Assembly: GCF_000019965.1 (NCBI RefSeq)
Contig: NC_010571.1
Coordinates: forward strand, 1,488,001-1,552,000
Length of the DNA: 64,000 nucleotides
Direction: 5' to 3'
Origin: Opitutus terrae PB90-1
GTDB lineage: Bacteria > Verrucomicrobiota > Verrucomicrobiia > Opitutales > Opitutaceae
Shown here: positions 31,967 to 40,216 of the stretch, piece by piece
How the letters are laid out: each line of letters begins with the position of its first letter
How positions within the stretch are numbered: the first letter of the stretch is position 1
Position numbers and translations under genes: made by a program
The notes under the pieces: model-generated
What the model saw: the letters and a program-made list of their open reading frames with translations, nothing else
Database searches by the model: none
What the model was told of the DNA's origin: nothing

Positions 31967-32617
31967 ATGCAAACGAATCCGCACCTCACGGGCTCGGGAC
32001 AACTTGGTCCCCAGTGTGGTCCGTCCGCGGCGATACCGAGCGGGTACGGCACGCTCTTGCACGAGGAGCGCCAGCTCCAGGCGGTTGTTCGCGAGGGAAT
32101 CGCGCAGGCGGAAGGTTTTGGCGGCAGGCGACTAGCCGATCTCCTGCGCTACCAGCGGGATGAAGTGGCAGCGATTATCAACCTGCTGGTGGAGCGGACA
32201 CAGCAGTTGCCGATTCCGGCGCGATTTAGAGCCACGGATGCGGATCAGGCGGCGCACCCTCGTTCGCTTCGGCCCGTGGGTGGCTCCGGGACTGGCCATC
32301 AGGTGGAGCAACTGCACGCAGAGCTGGCAGAACGCTTCGTCCGTTTGACCTCCCGTACGGTCGCATTGAACGCCGACCGCTTCTTCGGCCGGCTTTCACG
32401 CCGCCACCACAAAATGGCCGGGAAGCTTCACGACCTGTTCGAGCAGCGGCCTCGGATACGACAGATCTCCGACCGCGATCGGGGACGTGGTTCCGAGCAA
32501 TCCGCCGCGTCCGCCTCTCACGCGGTTTGGGAAAACGAAGGCGGCAGCCCGATGCGGGGCACCAGCGCGATCGCACCATCAACGACCTTTCGGGACCGTT
32601 CGTCGCTTCCCGAGTAA
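31967..32617 (+). CDS. Helical-bundle-like protein, related to the 35,203-35,862 gene
   Basis: This 216-residue soluble protein is mainly helical, with the pattern LLHEERQLQAVVREGIAQ and LADLLRYQRDEVAAIINLLVERTQQL. The same pattern (LDHERDLQQAIEAYL...REQRARVGRNIALLEQRY) occurs in the minus-strand protein at 35,203-35,862, with similar spacing, so the two are probable paralogues. The shape suggests a four-helix bundle of the ferritin/hemerythrin type, but clear metal ligands are not visible. ATG 31,967 is used; a TTG at 31,946 is less likely. Confidence 0.62.
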   Translation: MQTNPHLTGSGQLGPQCGPSAAIPSGYGTLLHEERQLQAVVREGIAQAEGFGGRRLADLLRYQRDEVAAIINLLVERTQQLPIPARFRATDADQAAHPRSLRPVGGSGTGHQVEQLHAELAERFVRLTSRTVALNADRFFGRLSRRHHKMAGKLHDLFEQRPRIRQISDRDRGRGSEQSAASASHAVWENEGGSPMRGTSAIAPSTTFRDRSSLPE

Positions 32618-32630
32618 CAGAGGAGAATCC

Positions 32631-32825
32631 ATGAGCTCAAGAAACTGTCCGCATTGCGGTCACCGGCTCGGCAATTATCTCTACGCCGACGCTTGCCCGT
32701 CCTGCCATCGGGAGTTGACGCATAACACCCGGCCGCTCGTCACCCCACCCAAGCTCGATCCGAATCGCGTTCGATCCCCGATGTACCGTGCCTTCCTCGG
32801 TCTCCGAAACGCGATTGAACGGTGA
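32631..32825 (+). CDS. Small zinc-ribbon protein
   Basis: This 64-residue protein starts after AGAGGAG. Two CxxC knuckles, NCPHCGHRL and ACPSCHREL, separated by 12 residues form a zinc ribbon; the rest is basic and probably flexible. It follows the helical-bundle gene by 13 bp. The function is unknown; such ribbons bind nucleic acid or other proteins. Confidence 0.7.
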   Translation: MSSRNCPHCGHRLGNYLYADACPSCHRELTHNTRPLVTPPKLDPNRVRSPMYRAFLGLRNAIER

Positions 32826-32917
32826 GCAAGAGGTCCGACGGTTCCCGAGGCTGACCTCCCGGTTTGTTGTCGTGGGCACGACGAGATGGCGCGCGGAGGC
32901 CAAAATCGCGCGCGTTC

Positions 32918-33139
32918 CTATCGAACGAATAACGCCTGTAGTTCGCTCACGCTGAGTGGCGGGTGCGTTTCGAGGCTGTGCATCGCCCGGTGCACCTGGT
33001 CCGCGGTGGCGCTCTGCAATACCGACAGACCGAAGAGCTGCTGGCGGACATCGTCTTTGCCGCAGCCTTCGACGAAGATGCTCAAGGCGCCGTTGACGGC
33101 GGATTGACTAGGGGTGATCGGAAATTCGCGACGGGACAT
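32918..33139 (-). CDS. Small hypothetical protein
   Basis: This 73-residue soluble protein (MSRREFPITPSQ start) has a compact hydrophobic core (ALSIFVEGCGKDDVRQQLFGLSVLQ) and no domain known to me. It lies 170 bp after the groEL-like gene on the same strand and may be transcribed from it. ATG 33,139 is preferred to the GTG at 33,154. No clear ribosome site is seen. Confidence 0.5.
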   Translation of the reverse strand: MSRREFPITPSQSAVNGALSIFVEGCGKDDVRQQLFGLSVLQSATADQVHRAMHSLETHPPLSVSELQALFVR

Positions 33140-33309
33140 GGGAACTTCAGCCACTCAGCCACAGCGCGAGGTGGGAGCGGCCGATGCGATCCGCATGGAC
33201 GCCCCGCTGCCACCACCTCGGCGGGCAGACGAACGGATAGGTCCTCCGGGCTGCGCCGCTCCCTTCCGGGACGCTGTTGCTGTAGGCGCAACAAGTAATT
33301 GGACGTGGC

Positions 33310-34932
33310 TCACGGGCGCGAACCTCCCACCGCGAGGCCAACCCCTGCGTGCGAGTCAGCAGGTAGCTCAGTGATCATGCATTCAATGGTGAGCAGCAGG
33401 CCGGCGATCGATGCGGCGTTCTGCAGCGCCAGGCGCGTGACCATCGTAGGATCAACTACGCCGGCGTGGACCAGATCCTCGTAGGCCCCCGTCGCGACGT
33501 TGTAGCCGAAGCTGCCCGAGCCCGCGGCAACTTTCGCCGCGACCACCGCACCTTCCATGCCCGCGTTGGCGCACAGCATGCGGATGGGCGACTCTGCCGC
33601 GCGGCGGACAATCTGCGCACCGACCGCTTCGTCGCCCTGGAGCTTCAGCGCCTGGATTGCGTTCGCGCATCGCAGCAGCGCGACTCCACCCCCGGGAACA
33701 ATGCCCTCTTTGACGGCGGCCCGCGTGGCATGCAGGGCGTCCTCGACCCGCGCTTTCTTCTCTTTCATTTCAAGCTCCGTCGACGCGCCGACCTGAATCA
33801 CGGCGATGCCACCGGCAAGCTTGGCGAGCCGTTCCTGCAGCTTCTCCCGCTCGTAGTCAGACGTCGTCTCCTCGATTTCCCGGCGGAGCTGTTTCAGGCG
33901 GGCGCGGACTCCGGCGGTCTTCCCGCCGCCCGACAGGATGGTGGTGTCGTCCTTGGTGACGACGATCCGCTTGGCGCGGCCCAAGCCGGCGAGGGTCAGG
34001 TCGGCGAGCCGCAGTCCGAGTTCTTCGGTGATGCATTGGCCGCCTGTGACGATGGCAATGTCTTCCAGCATCGCGCGGCGGCGGTCGCCGAAGCCGGGCG
34101 CTTTCACGGCGCACACCTTGAGGCTGCCGCGCATGCGGTTGATCACGAGCGTCGAGAGCGCTTCGCCCTCCACGTCTTCGGCGATGATCAGCAAAGGACG
34201 GCCGGTTTTCGCCACGGCCTGGAGCAGCGGCAACAGATCCTGGAGGTGGGTGATCTTCTTCTCGTGGGCGAGAACATAGGCATCCTCCAGCACCGCTTCC
34301 ATCGTGTCCGGATCGGTGGCGAAGTAGGCGGACAGATAGCCCTTGTCGAATTGCATCCCCTCGACCACCTCGAGCGTGGTCTCGATCGATTTGCCTTCTT
34401 CGACCGTGATGGTGCCGTCCTTCCCGACCTTGTCCATCGCGTCCGCAATGATGTTGCCGACGGTCTCGTCCGTGTTGGCGGAGATGCTGGCGACCTGGCG
34501 AATCTCCTCGCGGTCGCTCACCTTCTTCGCAATCCGCGCCAGCTCGGCGACAGCGGCTTCGACGGCGAGATCGATGCCCCGTTTGAGAAAGATGGGATTG
34601 GAACCGGCGGTGACGCTCTTCAGCCCCTCCTTGTAGATCGCTTCGGCCAGCACGGTCGCCGTCGTGGTACCATCGCCGGCGACCTCGGACGTTTTCGCGG
34701 CGACTTCCTTCACCATCTGGGCGCCGACGTTTTCGCACGCGTCGGGTAGCTCGATCTCGTTGGCGACGGTCACGCCGTCCTTGGTGACGGTCGGGGCCCC
34801 GAAGTTTTTGTCGATGACCACGGTGCGACCGCGCGGACCCAGCGTGACCCGGACGGCGCGGGCGAGCTGTTCGATTCCGCGGAGAAGGCCGCGACGTGCG
34901 GTCTCGTCGAAAAGGATTTGTTTAGCGGGCAT
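33310..34932 (-). CDS. groEL: Orphan chaperonin GroEL
   Basis: This 540-residue Cpn60 has ATP-binding motif [48 protein letters not shown] and [16 protein letters not shown], with full length and no gaps. The usual C-terminal GGM-repeat tail is absent: it ends [10 protein letters not shown]. No groES is encoded beside it. It is therefore an extra, accessory GroEL rather than the housekeeping one. On the same strand two genes precede it (35,203-35,862 and 35,045-35,206), probably one operon. Role in stress or in assisting element-specific substrates is inference. Confidence 0.95.
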   Translation of the reverse strand: MPAKQILFDETARRGLLRGIEQLARAVRVTLGPRGRTVVIDKNFGAPTVTKDGVTVANEIELPDACENVGAQMVKEVAAKTSEVAGDGTTTATVLAEAIYKEGLKSVTAGSNPIFLKRGIDLAVEAAVAELARIAKKVSDREEIRQVASISANTDETVGNIIADAMDKVGKDGTITVEEGKSIETTLEVVEGMQFDKGYLSAYFATDPDTMEAVLEDAYVLAHEKKITHLQDLLPLLQAVAKTGRPLLIIAEDVEGEALSTLVINRMRGSLKVCAVKAPGFGDRRRAMLEDIAIVTGGQCITEELGLRLADLTLAGLGRAKRIVVTKDDTTILSGGGKTAGVRARLKQLRREIEETTSDYEREKLQERLAKLAGGIAVIQVGASTELEMKEKKARVEDALHATRAAVKEGIVPGGGVALLRCANAIQALKLQGDEAVGAQIVRRAAESPIRMLCANAGMEGAVVAAKVAAGSGSFGYNVATGAYEDLVHAGVVDPTMVTRLALQNAASIAGLLLTIECMITELPADSHAGVGLAVGGSRP

Positions 34933-35044
34933 CGTGGAGAGGGGAGATAGAGGGAAGGTTCTGTTTCCTTGTCGTAGCGGGCACCGCTGACTGGCGGAGA
35001 AGCGACGAGGGACCGCCGCAATTACGGGGACGCGGATCGTGCCT

Positions 35045-35206
35045 TCAGAGCGGGTGCCGCTCGCCCTGGCCGATCACGTTGAAGAGGGCCCCACATAGCG
35101 TGAGCGCCACCAGCGTTTGCGGCAGGAGCGCCGGCAGGAATCCGGCCATGCTGAGCGCCGTGCTGAGCACCGCAAGAACGGCGAATATGATCGTGACCTT
35201 CGTCAT
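35045..35206 (-). CDS. Small two-helix membrane protein
   Basis: This 53-residue hydrophobic peptide ([25 protein letters not shown]) has two membrane helices. Its ATG overlaps the stop of the preceding helical-bundle gene (ATGA), so it is in one operon with that gene and groEL. No function can be assigned. Confidence 0.65.
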   Translation of the reverse strand: MTKVTIIFAVLAVLSTALSMAGFLPALLPQTLVALTLCGALFNVIGQGERHPL

Positions 35207-35862
35207 CGCTGGGCCGCCCGTTGAGCGACGGGAGAATCCGGCTGGCCTGGCGCGGGAAGCGCGGGGTCGCGCCGCCATCCTCCCACGGCCGAGCCGGCGA
35301 CTTCGAAATTCGCGACGGCCGGCGCCGGCGGTGCGTCACGCAAGCTGGTCTCGGGGAACGCGAGGTCCATCAACGTCCCCGCCATCTCTTCGTGGCTGCG
35401 GGCGACTTCGGCGAGAATGAGTTCACCGCGCTGACCGTCGGCCCGACCGACCACCAGCGCCGCAATGTCCGTGAGAAGATTCTCATGCTGGACGATCAGC
35501 TGCCGGAGCGGATCCGCGCGGAAGTCGGCGACTGCGGAAATGCTCGCTGCGCTGCGTCCGCGGCGGTCACGCCCGCGTTCCGGGCGAGGAACGGCTTCAT
35601 ATCGCTGCTCCAGCAGCGCGATGTTGCGGCCGACTCGGGCCCGCTGCTCACGCACGACGTGATGTAGCGACGTCGCGTAGACGCTGTCGTCAACGCGAAG
35701 GTAGGCCTCGATCGCTTGCTGAAGATCTCGTTCGTGATCCAGCACGGCGCCGAAGCCGCTGGCGAGCGATGGCTGGGCCGTATCGCTGCCACGATCGTGT
35801 GAGCTGCGGCGCGACGACGGGGCCTGCGGTTGCGTATCCGCCAGAGTCTTGAGGAGATGCAT
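35203..35862 (-). CDS. Helical-bundle-like protein (paralogue of 31,967-32,617)
   Basis: This 219-residue soluble protein has a disordered start (residues 1-35) followed by helices: FGAVLDHERDLQQAIEAYLRVDD, REQRARVGRNIALLEQRYEAV, DPLRQLIVQHENLLTDIAALVVG and ILAEVARSHEEMAGTLMDLAF. The spacing of His/Glu residues in the last two is hemerythrin- or ferritin-like, but the ligand set is not complete by eye. It is the first gene of the groEL operon and a relative of the plus-strand gene at 31,967. Confidence 0.62.
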   Translation of the reverse strand: MHLLKTLADTQPQAPSSRRSSHDRGSDTAQPSLASGFGAVLDHERDLQQAIEAYLRVDDSVYATSLHHVVREQRARVGRNIALLEQRYEAVPRPERGRDRRGRSAASISAVADFRADPLRQLIVQHENLLTDIAALVVGRADGQRGELILAEVARSHEEMAGTLMDLAFPETSLRDAPPAPAVANFEVAGSAVGGWRRDPALPAPGQPDSPVAQRAAQR

Positions 35863-36274
35863 TGCGCGAACCTACGACCGGAATCAGCGGTAAGCGAGCG
35901 GGCGGGTCCGATATAACACTGATTGTCTGAAGTCTGTTGCCTGGGTCGACTTGGTTGATGGCGTCGGCCGTCGCCGCGAATTCCGTTGCGGGATACCGGT
36001 TCCGCCAGTATGGTGCCTCCTCTCTCCCCGCTTCTCTGTCCCGCTGCATCTCGGAGATGCCACGTCGGCAGCGGACATCGCACGCCTACCGCATGAAGCA
36101 CACCTACCGCATGGAGCACGCCCGTCACAGGAGGGACGCAAAAAAGAGCGAGGCCGCGGGCGGCCGACCGTCGGGCCCCGCTGCCCGTCGACCCATGATG
36201 CTGCGCGCTGGCTTGTGTATCCCAACGGGAGCGTTCTTCGGCGGGACACCTCGCCCTCTCGTTCCACGATCGAC
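35863..36274. other. Divergent intergenic region with an 18-bp tandem duplication
   Basis: This 412-bp gap lies between the minus-strand groEL operon and the plus-strand KaiC operon, so it should carry both promoters. Two tandem 18-bp units (36,081-36,098 and 36,099-36,116, core CCTACCGCATG) differ at two bases. No gene is supported. Confidence 0.5.
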
Positions 36275-36697
36275 ATGCCAATCCGGGCTTCCCGCTTGAT
36301 CGCCGCGGAACGATCCGGTGAGCCGCGCGACACGGTGGCGCGTGCAGGGTTTCGCGTATGCGGAAAGCTGAGACTCCCATTGTCGACGCTGGCGGGGGCG
36401 GTGGGCTTCCGGTCGCTCTTGAGCCGCGCCTGGGTGCTCGCGAAGGCGGAGGCCCCCTGGCTGGCGGAGGTGCAGATCAAGAGTGACGGGGAATTGCAGT
36501 GGTCGACCGAGAAGGAGGCGGCGCTGAGCACGGAAGAGGCGGCGCGGGCGGCCACCGCCCTCGTCGGCCAGTTGCTCCAGCTATTGGTCACGTTTATCGG
36601 CGAAACTCTGACGCGCCGCCTGGTGCAGGAGATCTGGCCGGAGGCAGCACTCGACGAGGTAAACCCACGAGAGAATTCCCATGAAGAAAAGAGCTGA
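36275..36697 (+). CDS. Conserved hypothetical protein upstream of KaiC-like gene
   Basis: This 140-residue protein has an amphipathic/hydrophobic block VCGKLRLPLSTLAGAVGFRSLLSRAWVLAKAEAPWLAEVQI and a second helix LVGQLLQLLVTFIGETLTRRLVQEIWP. It overlaps the KaiC-like start by 17 bp, so the two are coupled. I cannot assign a function; related small proteins occur with sensor proteins in soil bacteria. ATG 36,275 is chosen; the frame upstream to 35,951 lies in the divergent intergenic region. Confidence 0.65.
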   Translation: MPIRASRLIAAERSGEPRDTVARAGFRVCGKLRLPLSTLAGAVGFRSLLSRAWVLAKAEAPWLAEVQIKSDGELQWSTEKEAALSTEEAARAATALVGQLLQLLVTFIGETLTRRLVQEIWPEAALDEVNPRENSHEEKS

Positions 36698-38237
36698 CCG
36701 CAGTTCCCGCACGGTGCCCACCAAACCTCGTCCCGCGGGCAAAGTCGCCATTCGGCAGCTGCCCACCGGCGTGCGCGGACTCGACGAGATTCTCGGCGGC
36801 GGACTGCCGGAGTATTCGTTCAACCTGATTGCCGGCACGCCGGGCTGCGGGAAAACGACGCTCGCGCATCAGATCGCCTTCGCCAACGCGACGGCGGAGC
36901 GGCCGGCGCTCTATTTCACCGTGCTCGGCGAACCCGCGCTCAAGATGCTGCGCTACCAGCAGCAGTACTCGTTCTTCGACGAGACGAAGATGGGGACGGC
37001 GATCCGCTTCATCAACCTGAGCGAGGTGCTGCTCGAACAGGATCTCGACGGCGTGTTGAAGGAGATCACCCAGCAGGTGGTGGCGGCCAACCCCGGCGTG
37101 GTCGTGGTGGATTCGTTTCGTACGGTGTTGCGCAAAATCCCGGCGCACGACGGGGCCGAAATGGAGCTGCAGGCGTTCGTGCAGCGGCTCGCGATGTTGC
37201 TGACGAGTTTCCAGGCGACCACGTTCCTGGTGGGCGAATACACGGAGGGAGAGATGCGCGACAACCCGGTCTTCACGGTGGCGGACGGGCTGCTGTGGCT
37301 GTCCCAGATCGTCGAGCGGAACTCCGTGGTGCGAAAGCTCCAGGTCATCAAGCTGCGCGGCCAGGCGTCGGTGCCGGGCCTGCACACGTTTCGGATCGGG
37401 AGTTACGGGCTGCAGGCGTTTTCGCGGACGATGGGCTTGGTCGGGGCCAAGGGGAAACGCTCGGGCAACCGGCGGCTCTCGGTGGGTGTGGTCGAATTGG
37501 ACACGCTGATGGGCGGCGGCATCCTCGAAGGTGACAGCGTGCTGATCGCCGGTCCGTCGGGCACGGGGAAGTCGGTGCTGGCGACCCAGTTCATCGACAC
37601 GGGCCTGCAGGCTGGCGAGGCGGGCATCATCGTGGTGTTCGAGGAGCGCCCGGCCGGGTACGCGCGCCGCGCGGCCAGCCTGGGCCTGAATTTCCAGCCG
37701 GCGCTCGACGCCGGCACCCTCGAAATTCTTTACCTGCGGCCGCTGGACCTGTCGGTGGACGAGACGATGCAGGAGATCCTGGACGCCGTGAAGCGGACGG
37801 GAGCGCAGCGACTGGTCATCGACTCGCTCGTCGGCTTCGAGATGGCGCTGGCGCCCGGCTTCCGTGCCGATTTTCGCGAGTCGCTCTACCGGATGATCGC
37901 GGCGCTCACGGGCGCTGGCGTCACCGTCCTGAGTACCGTGGAGATCGAGGACTCGTTCACCTCGTTCCAATTCAGCCATTACGCCATTTCGTTCCTGACC
38001 GACGACATCATCCGCCTGCGGTACGTCGAGATTGACGGACAGCTCAGGAAGATTCTCGCCGTGGTGAAGATGCGCGGTGGCAATCACAGCAAGGACATTC
38101 GCGAGTACGTCATCAGCGAAACGGGCCTGCTGCTCGTGAGCCCCCGGCACACCGATTACACGGGTCTGACCGGAGGTTTGCCACAGCGAGTGGGAGCGCG
38201 AAAAGAGCAGGCTCCGGAACCGAAGGCCAGCCGCTGA
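36681..38237 (+). CDS. KaiC-like double-domain RecA ATPase
   Basis: This 518-residue protein has two tandem KaiC/RadA-type domains. Domain 1 carries Walker A GTPGCGKTT (52-60) and Walker B-like VVVVDSFRTV. Domain 2 carries Walker A GPSGTGKS (291-298) and RLVIDSLVGF. It starts with LPTGVRGLDEILGGGLPE, the usual KaiC entry motif. The length equals cyanobacterial KaiC (519). Non-cyanobacterial KaiC-like proteins act as signalling ATPases in stress and redox responses. A hybrid histidine kinase begins 3 bp after it, so they probably form one signalling unit. No kaiA or kaiB is here. Confidence 0.9.
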   Translation: MKKRADRSSRTVPTKPRPAGKVAIRQLPTGVRGLDEILGGGLPEYSFNLIAGTPGCGKTTLAHQIAFANATAERPALYFTVLGEPALKMLRYQQQYSFFDETKMGTAIRFINLSEVLLEQDLDGVLKEITQQVVAANPGVVVVDSFRTVLRKIPAHDGAEMELQAFVQRLAMLLTSFQATTFLVGEYTEGEMRDNPVFTVADGLLWLSQIVERNSVVRKLQVIKLRGQASVPGLHTFRIGSYGLQAFSRTMGLVGAKGKRSGNRRLSVGVVELDTLMGGGILEGDSVLIAGPSGTGKSVLATQFIDTGLQAGEAGIIVVFEERPAGYARRAASLGLNFQPALDAGTLEILYLRPLDLSVDETMQEILDAVKRTGAQRLVIDSLVGFEMALAPGFRADFRESLYRMIAALTGAGVTVLSTVEIEDSFTSFQFSHYAISFLTDDIIRLRYVEIDGQLRKILAVVKMRGGNHSKDIREYVISETGLLLVSPRHTDYTGLTGGLPQRVGARKEQAPEPKASR

Positions 38238-38240
38238 ACC

Positions 38241-39962
38241 ATGGAACCGACGACCTCCCCCACGAGCGCTGGTCAGGCGTGCGCGCCACCCAGCCTGGCC
38301 GCACCGGTGATCGAGTATGCCCCCTTGGCGATGGTTGAGGTCGAGGGGCCGGACCACGTCGTGTGCTTCGTCAATGCGGCGTTTTGCCGGCTGTTGCAGG
38401 CGCGCCGGGGCGACCTCATCGGGAAACGCTTTGCGGAGATCGTGCGCAACGGCGATCAGTGTGTGCCGCTGCTCGACCGGGTGTACCGAACGGGTGAATG
38501 CGAGACCCACGTTGAGCTGGATCACGCCGCGCCCACGCCCGTTTACTGGCTCTATGCGATGTGGCCGGCGCTGGGGCCGGGGGCGCGCCCGGAACGCGTG
38601 GTCATCCAGCTGACGAAGGCGCCTGATTCCCATCCGACCCTGTCGGCGATGAACGAGGCCCTGCTGATCAGCGGGCTGCGGCAGCACGATCTCCGGGAGG
38701 CCGCGGAGAAGCTGAATGCGAATCTGGCGGCCGAGGTGGCGGAACGCCAGCGGACCGCGGCTGCCTTGAGCGCCGCGAATGCGGAGCTGAAGCTCGCCCA
38801 ACTGGCCGCCGAGCGGGCCAGCCAGGCCAAGGACGGTTTCTTTGCGGCCCTCTCGCACGAACTGCGGACCCCGCTGACGCCGGTTCTCATCACCGCGGCC
38901 TCGCTGCGGGAGGACCCACGGTTCCCCGCCGACGTGCGGGAGGAACTCGCCATGATCGAGCGGAACATCGCGCTGGAGGCCCGGCTGATCGACGATCTGC
39001 TCGACGTGACCCGGATCGCGCATGGCAAGCTGCAACTGCGCCTCCAATCCTGTGATGTCGCGATCTTGATTGGTTATGCCGTTGAGATCGTGCAGCCCGA
39101 TGCGCGGCACAAGAACATCGCGGTCGAGTGCAACTTCGCGGCGCGCGCCGGCGACCTGATCGGCGATCCGGCGAGGCTTCAGCAGGTCATCTGGAATCTG
39201 CTGCGCAACGCCGTCCGCTTCACCCCGTCCGGCGGCAAAATCTCGATCGCGACGCGCGACGACACCGGACCGGCCGGACAGGATTGCCTGCGGATTGAGG
39301 TCAGCGACACCGGGATCGGCATCGATCCGTCGTGCCTTGATCGGATCTTCGTGCCGTTCGACCAAGGCGGCGGGACGGGGAATACGGCCACCGGCGGACT
39401 CGGACTGGGGCTTTCGATTGCCCAGGCCGTCGTGGCCATGCACGGCGGTCGGATCGCGGCTCACAGCGCCGGGCTGAATCGCGGCTCGACCTTCGTGGTC
39501 GAACTCCCGCGGAATCACACCTTCACCGAACCGGCGTCCGGTTCGGTTGCGGCGAACCATCGTCTTCCGGCTCCGGCTGGGGCGGTCGGGCCGGCCACGC
39601 GGCTGCGCCTGCTGTTGGTGGAAGATCACGCGGCCACCCTCAACGCGGTCTCGCGGCTGCTGCGGCGGGACGGACACACCATCGTGGCGGTCGGCACGGC
39701 GGCCGAGGCCGTGAAGGCGGCTGAAGTGGGGGAGTTCGACTGCGTGGTGTCAGATATCGGACTGCCGGATGGGAGCGGGCTCGAGTTGATGAAAACCCTC
39801 CGTGCGCGTCACGGTCTGCGGGGGATTGCGCTGAGTGGCTACGGCAGGGAGGCGGACTTGATCCAGGCGCGCGAGGCGGGCTGTGTCGCCCATCTGACCA
39901 AGCCTGTGGCGATCGCCGAACTGCGCGCGACGATCGCGTCCATTCAAGCCTGCGAGAAATGA
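38241..39962 (+). CDS. Hybrid sensor histidine kinase (PAS-HisKA-HATPase-REC)
   Basis: This 573-residue protein has no membrane segment. Residues about 20-140 form a PAS-like sensor (VIEYAPLAMVEVEGPDHVVCFVN). A coiled coil (160-200) leads to the H-box ALSHELRTPLTPV with phosphorylated His206, then N-box WNLLRNAVRF, G1 DTGIGIDPS, and G2 GGLGLGLSIAQ. The C-terminal receiver has phosphoacceptor D505 in VVSDIGLPDGSG. It is cytoplasmic and hybrid, so it passes phosphate to its own receiver. Coupled to the KaiC-like ATPase gene, a common pairing in bacteria. Confidence 0.92.
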   Translation: MEPTTSPTSAGQACAPPSLAAPVIEYAPLAMVEVEGPDHVVCFVNAAFCRLLQARRGDLIGKRFAEIVRNGDQCVPLLDRVYRTGECETHVELDHAAPTPVYWLYAMWPALGPGARPERVVIQLTKAPDSHPTLSAMNEALLISGLRQHDLREAAEKLNANLAAEVAERQRTAAALSAANAELKLAQLAAERASQAKDGFFAALSHELRTPLTPVLITAASLREDPRFPADVREELAMIERNIALEARLIDDLLDVTRIAHGKLQLRLQSCDVAILIGYAVEIVQPDARHKNIAVECNFAARAGDLIGDPARLQQVIWNLLRNAVRFTPSGGKISIATRDDTGPAGQDCLRIEVSDTGIGIDPSCLDRIFVPFDQGGGTGNTATGGLGLGLSIAQAVVAMHGGRIAAHSAGLNRGSTFVVELPRNHTFTEPASGSVAANHRLPAPAGAVGPATRLRLLLVEDHAATLNAVSRLLRRDGHTIVAVGTAAEAVKAAEVGEFDCVVSDIGLPDGSGLELMKTLRARHGLRGIALSGYGREADLIQAREAGCVAHLTKPVAIAELRATIASIQACEK

Positions 39963-40216
39963 GGGTTCCCGATCGGGAGAGACAGGTCTGAATCTGCGGC
40001 CGAAATGGGTCCGCCGCGACGGATGAGGTGAAGGCCGGCGCTGCGGCGTCGCTGGGTCGGTCTCCGCGCACGATCGACGTCGCGTTTTCTCCAATCGTGG
40101 CTTAGGCTGCGCGCGCCCGCCGAGGCTTGGGCTGGAACCCAACGCTGCCGAGTCCCGGCCTTTCACCCCTCTTGATCGACCTGCCCTCTTCTCTCTCGCC
40201 GGACGGCACCGCCCCT

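Noticed and set aside
33466-34749. 427-codon frame antisense to groEL
   Set aside because: It is the mirror of a highly biased gene; the groEL protein is clear and complete.
36594-39677. 1027-codon frame antisense to KaiC and histidine kinase genes
   Set aside because: High-GC antisense frame without family likeness; the plus-strand proteins have complete motifs.
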